Below, in pieces: positions 1 through 5,116 of a stretch of DNA of 11,275 nucleotides. The DNA comes from Lentzea aerocolonigenes. GTDB lineage: Bacteria; Actinomycetota; Actinomycetes; Mycobacteriales; Pseudonocardiaceae. The position numbers and the translations under genes were made by a program. The notes under the pieces were generated by a model. The model worked only from the letters and a program-made list of their open reading frames with translations, had not been told where the DNA came from and made no database searches. The DNA is taken from positions 1-11,275 of the forward strand of contig NZ_JYJG01000539.1 of assembly GCF_000955955.1 (NCBI RefSeq), read 5' to 3'. Numbering within the stretch: position 1 is the first letter of the stretch; the number at the start of each line of letters is the position of its first letter.

Positions 1-148
1 ACTGGCGCACACCGACGGCGAACGGTTTGGTGGGTGCGGTGCCGAGCGCGCCGGCCAGTGCGGGGCTCGCGCCGAGCAGGGTCGCGCAGCCCGCGGTCGC
101 CGCCGCGGCCGTGCTCAGCTTCAGGAAGGTGCGTCGTTGCATCGTCAT
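1..148 (-). CDS. Tat-exported protein, N-terminal part only
   Basis: This is the first 49 codons of a gene that leaves the window at base 1. The start ATG at 148 is preceded by AAGGAG (154-159), a good ribosome binding site five bases away; a second ATG two codons later is possible. The protein opens MTMQRRTFLKL, a classic twin-arginine motif, followed by an Ala-rich hydrophobic stretch and a plausible cleavage site near residues 30-34 (SPALAGA), so it is very likely folded in the cytoplasm and exported by Tat. The mature part visible (ending KPFAVGVRQ) is too short to name. It faintly resembles the start of secreted alpha/beta-hydrolases of actinomycetes, but that is only an impression. It lies 25 bp downstream of the GH30-type gene on the same strand, so the two probably form an operon. 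Confidence 0.75.
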   Translation of the reverse strand, partial: MTMQRRTFLKLSTAAAATAGCATLLGASPALAGALGTAPTKPFAVGVRQ

Positions 149-173
149 GATGACTCCTTGCAGGGAAAAGGGC

Positions 174-1667
174 CTAGCGGAAGGTGTAGGTGGTGATGCT
201 CCTGGCCGGCAGGGTCAGCGCGGCGACGCCGTTGGACACTGACGGCAGGCCGATCGCGGCGAGGTTCTCGGAGGCGCTGGTGCGGTACGCGCCGGTCGCG
301 GCCGCGGCCGGGAGTCGCAGGCTCACGTCCTGGGTGCTGTTGTTGACGTTGTTGACGACCAGCGTCCAGGTGCCGTTGAGCTGGGTGGCCATGATCTGCA
401 CACCACTCTGCGCGCCGGTCACGGGGTGGCGGACGGCTCCTGGGCGGACGAACTTGCTGTACTGCCCGAGCGCGTAGAACCGCTTGGTGAGGTAGAGGCT
501 CTGGTTGCCGTTGCGCGCGTAGTCCGGATCGAAGTAGATCAGCCCGTCGTTGTAGCCCTTGGTGTTGATGGTGGTCGCACACGAGGGGGCACTGCCGGGG
601 CTGCAGCCCATGACCTTCGACAGCGCGGTCCACCAGTGGAACGCCGAGTCGCCGGACACGGTGAAGTCCCGGTGGATGATGCTCGCCATGGCGAGACCGC
701 CGGTGATGGTCGGGTCGTACTGGGCGCCGTACGCGGGCGTGCTGCTGTTGTTCCAGCAGCAGATCTCGGTGGCCCACGTGGGTTTGCCGAAGCGCTTGGC
801 CATCGCCGGGATCTTGGCGAGGGTCGAGTCGCCGGCGAAGTCGTAGGTGTGGTGGGCGAGGTTCGCCACGTACTGCGCGGTCCCCGGCTGGCTGATCCAC
901 TGCGGGACCTCGTTGAGGAACCTGGCGACCTTGTCGGTCTCGTCGGCGCTCACGCGGGTGGAGGGTGCCCGTGACGCCAGGGTCTGGCCCAGCGCGCGCA
1001 CGATGTCGTCGCGCAACCCGACGGGGGTCAGCATGCCTTCTTGACTGCACTGGGAGAAGGAGACGGCGGGCTCGTTCATGGGACTGATGTAGTTGATCTT
1101 CACGCCCTCGGCGGCGAAGTGCGTGACGATGTCGGCCAGGTAGGAGGCGTACGCCTGGACCGATCCCGACTTCAGGGTGCCGCCGCAGGTTTTGCCGTTG
1201 GACATCCACGGTGCCGGTGCGCTGTTGACGAAGCCGACGATGTCCGGCACCCCGAGCTGGGCCGCGTAGCGCAGGAAGGTGGTGCCGCCGGGGTCGCGGC
1301 TCCAGTCGTACCGGCCGGGTGAGGTCATCAGCGACTGCGGTGCCCGGTCACCTGCCTGCACCCCGGTACCGCCGCCACCGATGTTGTAGCGGTACGCCGA
1401 CAGCTGGATGCCGCTGGGGCCGAACAGGAGCTCCGCCGCCCGCTGCTGGACGGCGGGGGAGAAGCGGGCGAGGTCGTTGACCCACCAGGCGCCGGACGCC
1501 CCGATGTTCTGGATCGTCTGCGCCGGGGCCGGCGACACCTGGGCCACCGCCGCCGCGCCCACGTCCGCGATCGCCGCGGCGTCGAACCCGGTCGCACCCG
1601 TGATGCTCAGGAACAAGGCTGCCGTGAACGCGCCGGCCCTCTTTCTGGATCCGTTTCTCCGCAACAC
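174..1667 (-). CDS. Secreted GH30-type glycosidase, possible endo-beta-1,6-galactanase
   Basis: The product has 497 residues. The start is taken as GTG at 1667 because AAAGGAG (1677-1683) sits nine bases upstream and the protein then opens with a basic n-region (VLRRNGSRKRAG) and a hydrophobic core, a Sec-type signal peptide ending around residues 30-42. The mature enzyme reads as a clan-A (beta/alpha)8 barrel of the GH30 kind: GASGAWW near residue 57, YRYNIGGGG at 92-100, the acid/base glutamate in NEP (E199) and a nucleophile candidate E301 in WATEICC. Residues from about 410 look like the small beta-sandwich that accompanies GH30 barrels. Family knowledge: this subgroup includes endo-beta-1,6-galactanases acting on arabinogalactan side chains, and the pectin-related neighbours fit that. 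The exact substrate is inference; other GH30 activities remain possible. Cysteines are numerous for a secreted actinomycete enzyme (C161, C207, C303, C304, C355, C363). Confidence 0.85.
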   Translation of the reverse strand: MLRRNGSRKRAGAFTAALFLSITGATGFDAAAIADVGAAAVAQVSPAPAQTIQNIGASGAWWVNDLARFSPAVQQRAAELLFGPSGIQLSAYRYNIGGGGTGVQAGDRAPQSLMTSPGRYDWSRDPGGTTFLRYAAQLGVPDIVGFVNSAPAPWMSNGKTCGGTLKSGSVQAYASYLADIVTHFAAEGVKINYISPMNEPAVSFSQCSQEGMLTPVGLRDDIVRALGQTLASRAPSTRVSADETDKVARFLNEVPQWISQPGTAQYVANLAHHTYDFAGDSTLAKIPAMAKRFGKPTWATEICCWNNSSTPAYGAQYDPTITGGLAMASIIHRDFTVSGDSAFHWWTALSKVMGCSPGSAPSCATTINTKGYNDGLIYFDPDYARNGNQSLYLTKRFYALGQYSKFVRPGAVRHPVTGAQSGVQIMATQLNGTWTLVVNNVNNSTQDVSLRLPAAAATGAYRTSASENLAAIGLPSVSNGVAALTLPARSITTYTFR

Positions 1668-1708
1668 GTCACTTCGCTCCTTTGTCCTCTGTGGATGGAC
1701 GTGATGTC

Positions 1709-1723
1709 TGGGAACGTTCACAG
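1709..1723. promoter_or_regulatory. LacI-type operator candidate, copy 1
   Basis: The sequence TGGGAACGTTCACAG is built on GAACGTTC, an 8-bp palindrome with the central CG typical of LacI/GalR operators. Its outer bases extend the symmetry (TG.GAACGTTC.CA) with one mismatched pair. It lies 42 bp upstream of the GH30 start codon, a position suited to repression. The exact reverse complement occurs at 1797-1811. Confidence 0.5.
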
Positions 1724-1796
1724 TAGCGGGCTGCAACGCTCTGCGCTGACCTCCGGATTTGACACTTCTTGCCAAGTAAAAGTGCACGACACGTCG

Positions 1797-1811
1797 CTGT
1801 GAACGTTCCCA
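1797..1811. promoter_or_regulatory. LacI-type operator candidate, copy 2 (inverted)
   Basis: CTGTGAACGTTCCCA is the exact reverse complement of the element at 1709-1723; the palindrome centres are 89 bp apart. Fifteen identical bases in opposite orientation, each facing one of two divergent genes, suggest a single regulator serving both promoters, perhaps with DNA looping. The latter is inference. Confidence 0.5.
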
Positions 1812-1846
1812 TCAAGCCGGATCGGCAAGACTTCCTCAACGGGCGT

Positions 1847-1858
1847 GTTAGCGCTAAC
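1847..1858. promoter_or_regulatory. Perfect palindrome GTTAGCGCTAAC, operator candidate
   Basis: This is a perfect 12-bp palindrome centred on GC-GC, a form common for LacI-family operators in actinomycetes. It lies 63 bp before the GH31 start and 48 bp (centre to centre) from the preceding GAACGTTC element, so it most likely serves the GH31 promoter. Its half-site differs from that of the GAACGTTC copies and may belong to a different regulator. Confidence 0.5.
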
Positions 1859-1887
1859 GTTTCGTGCGTGGAAAGGGAATTGAAGCG

Positions 1888-1905
1888 ATTCGATTCGAAT
1901 TCGAA
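1888..1905. promoter_or_regulatory. ATTCGATTCGAA motif overlapping palindrome TTCGAATTCGAA
   Basis: ATTCGATTCGAA (1888-1899) runs into the perfect 12-bp palindrome TTCGAATTCGAA (1894-1905). The 12-mer recurs exactly at 10463-10474 before the beta-helix/PaaX pair. The site ends 16 bp before the GH31 start codon, in the untranslated leader or core promoter, where binding would block expression. The candidate binder is the PaaX-family regulator of this window, by inference. Confidence 0.45.
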
Positions 1906-1921
1906 CGGCGAAAGCGGTCGA

Positions 1922-4156
1922 ATGAAGTTCAGCAACGGTCACTGGCTGCTGCGCGACGGCGTGCAGGCGGCGCATCCGGTCGAGGTCTACGACATCACCC
2001 AGTCAGCGGGGGAACTCGTGGTGCACGCGCCGACCCGCCCGATCCGCCATCGTGGCGACCTGTTGCAGGGCCCGGTGGCGACGGTCCGGTTCTCCTCGCC
2101 GATGCCGGACGTCATCGGGGTGAGCCTCACGCACTTCGAGGGCGAGCGGCGCAGGCAACCGGAGTTCCCGCTGGCCACCGCGGAACCGTACGTGCACCTC
2201 ACCGACGACACGCTCACGTCCGGTGCGCTGGAGGTGAAGGTGAGCCGCGACTGGCGGGTCGAGTTCGCCGCCGACGGTCACGTGCTGACCTCCAGCTCCG
2301 CCAAGGGCATGGGCTTCATGACGCTGGACGGCAAGCACTTCGTCCGCGATCAGCTCTGCCTCGGCGTCGGCGAGGTCGTCTACGGGCTGGGCGAGCGGTT
2401 CGGGCCATTGGTGCGCAACGGGCAGACCGTCGACATCTGGAACGCCGACGGTGGCACGAGCAGTGAGCAGGCGTACAAGAACGTGCCGTTCTACCTGACG
2501 AACGCGGGTTACGGCGTGTTCGTCAACCATCCGGGCCATGTCTCGTTCGAGGTGGCCTCGGAGAAGGTGTCCTGCGTGCAGTTCAGCGTCGAGGGGCAGT
2601 CGCTGGAGTACTTCGTGATCTACGGGCCGAGCCCCAAGGAGATCCTGCGCAAGTACACGTCGCTGACCGGCCGCCCGGCGATGCCGCCGGCGTGGTCCTT
2701 CGGCCTGTGGCTGTCGACGTCCTTCACGACCTCCTACGACGAGCAGACGGTGTCCGGCTTCATCGACGGCATGATCGAGCGCGATCTGCCGTTGAGCGTG
2801 TTCCACTTCGACTGCTTCTGGATGCGCGAGTACAACTGGTGCGACTTCGAGTGGGACCCGCGCACGTTCCCGGACCCGGTCGGCATGCTGGACCGGCTCA
2901 AGGCGAGAAGCCTGCGGATCTCGGTCTGGATCAACCCCTATGTGGGACAACGGTCTCCGCTGTTCGCAGAGGGGGTGGAGGGCGGCTATCTGCTCAAGCG
3001 CCCCAACGGCGACGTGTGGCAGTGGGACCTCTGGCAGCCCGGCATGGCGTTGGTGGACTTCACCAACCCGGCCGCCCGCGAGTGGTACGCGTCCAAACTG
3101 GATGCACTGCTCGACCAGGGCGTGGACTGCTTCAAGACCGACTTCGGCGAGCGCATCCCCACGGACGTCGAGTACTTCGACGGCTCCGACCCTGAGCGGA
3201 TGCACAACTACTACGCCTACCTCTACAACAAAACGGTCTTCGAGGTGCTGAGCAAACGACGCGGTGACGGTGACGCGGTGGTGTTCGCCCGTGCTGCCAC
3301 GGCGGGATCGCAGCAGTTCCCGGTCCACTGGGGCGGTGACTGCGAGTCGACCTACGAGGCCATGGCGGAGAGCCTGCGCGGCGGGCTGTCCCTGGGCCTG
3401 TCGGGTTTCGGCTACTGGAGCCACGACATCGGTGGCTTCGAGGGCACCCCGGACCCGGCGTTGTTCAAGCGGTGGATCGCGTTCGGCCTGTTGTCGTCGC
3501 ACAGCCGCCTGCACGGCAGCAGGTCGTACCGGGTGCCGTGGCTGTTCGACGAGGAGGCGGTCGACGTGCTGCGGGTGTTCGCCAAGCTCAAGGCACGGCT
3601 GATGCCGTACCTGCACCACGCCGCGCGGCAGGCCGCCACCGAGGGCACGCCGATGATGCGCGCGATGGCGCTGGAGTTCCCGGACGACCCGGCGTGCACC
3701 CACCTCGAACGCCAGTACATGCTCGGCGACAGCCTGCTGGTGGCGCCGGTGTTCTCCGACCGCGGCGAGGTGTCGTTCTACGTGCCGGAGGGCACCTGGA
3801 CCGACTTCTTCACCGGCGCTCCGGTGCCCGGCGGCCGGTGGACGACGATGTCGTGCGACTTCCTCACCGTGCCGTTGCTGGTCCGGCCGAACACCGTGCT
3901 GCCGCTGGGTTCCGTCGACGACCGTCCGGACTACGACTACGCGGACGGCGTCACCCTGCAGCTGCACCAGCTCGACGACGGCGCCTCGATCACCACCGAG
4001 GTCGCCGGTTCGACGTTCCGCACGCGCCGGAGCGGCGACCGGATCGTGGTCGAGGTCGAGTCCGCTCCGGCCGCGTGGCAGGTCCAGTTGCCGGGCCGGG
4101 ACCCGGTTCCGGGCCCCGGCAACGCGGCATCCGTCGAGATCGACGAGCTCACTTGA
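1922..4156 (+). CDS. yicI: GH31 alpha-xylosidase, YicI-type, cytoplasmic
   Basis: The 744-residue product aligns with E. coli YicI along nearly its whole length as I recall that sequence, starting at MKFSNGHWLL, which fixes the start at 1922 rather than at the upstream in-frame ATG at 1769. There is no strong Shine-Dalgarno. The N-terminal beta-sandwich spans about residues 1-245, the GH31 barrel about 250-580, and C-terminal beta domains follow. The nucleophile is D407 (KTDFGER) and the acid/base is D473 (HWGGDC). C298-F299 in the DCFW motif match the Cys-Phe pair known to favour xylose over glucose in YicI, so alpha-xylosidase rather than alpha-glucosidase is well supported. There is no signal peptide: it should act in the cytoplasm on imported alpha-xylosylated oligosaccharides such as isoprimeverose. 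Its stop codon overlaps the end of the convergent esterase gene by 8 bp. Confidence 0.95.
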   Translation: MKFSNGHWLLRDGVQAAHPVEVYDITQSAGELVVHAPTRPIRHRGDLLQGPVATVRFSSPMPDVIGVSLTHFEGERRRQPEFPLATAEPYVHLTDDTLTSGALEVKVSRDWRVEFAADGHVLTSSSAKGMGFMTLDGKHFVRDQLCLGVGEVVYGLGERFGPLVRNGQTVDIWNADGGTSSEQAYKNVPFYLTNAGYGVFVNHPGHVSFEVASEKVSCVQFSVEGQSLEYFVIYGPSPKEILRKYTSLTGRPAMPPAWSFGLWLSTSFTTSYDEQTVSGFIDGMIERDLPLSVFHFDCFWMREYNWCDFEWDPRTFPDPVGMLDRLKARSLRISVWINPYVGQRSPLFAEGVEGGYLLKRPNGDVWQWDLWQPGMALVDFTNPAAREWYASKLDALLDQGVDCFKTDFGERIPTDVEYFDGSDPERMHNYYAYLYNKTVFEVLSKRRGDGDAVVFARAATAGSQQFPVHWGGDCESTYEAMAESLRGGLSLGLSGFGYWSHDIGGFEGTPDPALFKRWIAFGLLSSHSRLHGSRSYRVPWLFDEEAVDVLRVFAKLKARLMPYLHHAARQAATEGTPMMRAMALEFPDDPACTHLERQYMLGDSLLVAPVFSDRGEVSFYVPEGTWTDFFTGAPVPGGRWTTMSCDFLTVPLLVRPNTVLPLGSVDDRPDYDYADGVTLQLHQLDDGASITTEVAGSTFRTRRSGDRIVVEVESAPAAWQVQLPGRDPVPGPGNAASVEIDELT

Positions 4157-4985
4157 GGTGGCTGGAAAGGGGAATCCGTTGGTCGCGCAGCGCCTTGGCC
4201 ACGACACCGGCGATCTGCCTGGCTCCGGCAGCCTCGAAGTGGGTGTGGTCGTTGCAGAAGAAGGCACCGACCGGGCCCTTGGAGTAGTCACCGTCGTTGG
4301 GGCACAGCTTCAGCGTGTTGTAGAGCGTGTAGCTCAGCTTGTGCAGGTCGATGACGGTGACCCCGGCGGCCCTGCCCGCGTCGGCCGTCTCGGTGAGGAA
4401 GCCGCGGGTGCCCACGGCGGAGTTGCCGCTGCACTTGATCGCCGAGACGGGTGTGAGGAAGATCGGGGTGACACCGCGGTCCTTGGCCGCCTTGGCCATC
4501 ACGCCGAGCAGCTCCTTGTACCGTGCGGAACCCACGTGGCGAGGGCAGTTGCGGTCGCCGTCGTTGATCCCGAACTGGATCATCAGGTAGTCGCCGGCCT
4601 TCATCCCGTTGTTCGGGTCGAGCATGTTCAGCCAGCGCTGGTGGAACGTCTTGGGGCTCACCACGCACTCGCCCGCGGAGTCCTTGGTGCTCTTGACGTT
4701 CGACTCGTAGAGCCAGGTCTGGATGCTCCGGCCCGCGACGGCGTTGTTCACCACCGTGACGTCGTTCTTGAACAGCGGGTCGAACTGGCTGCCCCAGCCC
4801 ACCGGGCAGCTGGACTGCGGGTTGGACATCGTCGAGTCGCCGGCGAGCCAGACCTTCACGCTCGCGGCACTGGCCGATGCCTTGGTGGCGGGGGAGCAGT
4901 CGGGCTGGTCGGCGGCCGCCGGACCTGCTCCGGTGAGGAGAGGAAGGACGGCGAGCGCCGCCAATGTCAGAAAACGTTTCCGCAC
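4149..4985 (-). CDS. Secreted SGNH-hydrolase, rhamnogalacturonan acetylesterase (CE12)
   Basis: The product has 278 residues and starts at GTG 4985, six bases after GGAG (4992-4995). Residues 1-25 form a Sec signal peptide (MRKRF, a Leu/Ala core, then AAA). The SGNH blocks are clear: GDST at 49-52 with nucleophile S51, the block II glycine in AVAGRS (G85), GIND at 139-142 with N141, and DHTH at 246-249 giving the D246/H249 pair. This order, the GDST rather than GDSL form, and the length fit CE12 rhamnogalacturonan acetylesterases, which deacetylate the backbone GalA of rhamnogalacturonan-I so that lyases can reach it. It is divergent from the PL26-type lyase gene across 131 bp, which supports a joint role. 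Another SGNH esterase specificity (acetylxylan, for instance) cannot be excluded. Its 3' end overlaps the GH31 gene tail to tail. Confidence 0.88.
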   Translation of the reverse strand: MRKRFLTLAALAVLPLLTGAGPAAADQPDCSPATKASASAASVKVWLAGDSTMSNPQSSCPVGWGSQFDPLFKNDVTVVNNAVAGRSIQTWLYESNVKSTKDSAGECVVSPKTFHQRWLNMLDPNNGMKAGDYLMIQFGINDGDRNCPRHVGSARYKELLGVMAKAAKDRGVTPIFLTPVSAIKCSGNSAVGTRGFLTETADAGRAAGVTVIDLHKLSYTLYNTLKLCPNDGDYSKGPVGAFFCNDHTHFEAAGARQIAGVVAKALRDQRIPLSSHLK

Positions 4986-5116
4986 AATGGTCTCCAGACG
5001 GCAGGGATTGTCTGATGTAGACGGAAAAAGATCTGCTGACCGAGCATACCCTTTGTGTCTTAGGCTGGAAAGCGCTTTCCAAGGCTAGTGCCTCGTACCC
5101 GAAAGGGAGTTGACGC
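4986..5116. promoter_or_regulatory. Divergent control region between esterase and PL26 lyase
   Basis: This 131-bp gap holds the ribosome sites of both neighbours (GGAG 4992-4995 on minus, AAAGGGAG 5102-5109 on plus) and the 16-bp palindrome at 5066-5081. A weak plus-strand promoter can be drawn with CTGACC at 5036-5041 and TAGGCT at 5061-5066 (19-bp spacer), which would place the palindrome over the transcription start. The promoter reading is tentative. Confidence 0.5.
5066..5081. promoter_or_regulatory. Perfect 16-bp palindrome, LacI-type operator candidate
   Basis: TGGAAAGCGCTTTCCA is a perfect 16-bp palindrome with a central CG, of the form bound by LacI/GalR-family repressors. It lies 35 bp upstream of the PL26 start and 80 bp upstream of the divergent esterase start, so one bound repressor could control both. 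It has the same general architecture as GTTAGCGCTAAC at 1847-1858 (central AGCGCT) but different outer bases. Confidence 0.6.

Larger units (their letters stand above)
1668..1921. promoter_or_regulatory. Divergent control region between GH30 and GH31 genes
   Basis: This 254-bp gap has lower GC than its surroundings and must hold the promoters of both flanking genes. It contains two inverted copies of a 15-bp GAACGTTC-centred element, the palindrome GTTAGCGCTAAC, the palindrome TTCGAATTCGAA and a copy of ATTCGATTCGAA, each listed separately. TTGACA occurs at 1759-1764 on the plus strand, but no convincing -10 lies at 16-18 bp, so no promoter is assigned. No RNA gene is seen. Confidence 0.6.

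Noticed and set aside
1668..1787. N-terminal extension of the GH30-type gene from ATG 1787
   Set aside because: GTG 1667 has a good ribosome binding site and yields a proper signal peptide; the extra 40 codons would bury it.
1759..1787. TTGACA as a -35 box for GH31
   Set aside because: No -10-like hexamer is found at 16-18 bp; TAAAAG lies only 12 bp away.
1769..1921. N-terminal extension of the GH31 gene from ATG 1769
   Set aside because: Similarity to YicI starts exactly at 1922, and the extension would translate through the operator-like palindromes.
2003..4291. Open frame of 762 codons on the minus strand opposite the GH31 gene
   Set aside because: It is an Arg/His/Val-rich low-complexity translation produced by GC-biased third positions of the real gene; no domain is seen, and the GH31 frame has full family similarity.
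4970..4980. AAACGTTT palindrome at the start of the esterase gene
   Set aside because: It lies within codons 3-5 encoding Lys-Arg-Phe of the signal peptide n-region and is only 8 bp, so it is explained by coding.
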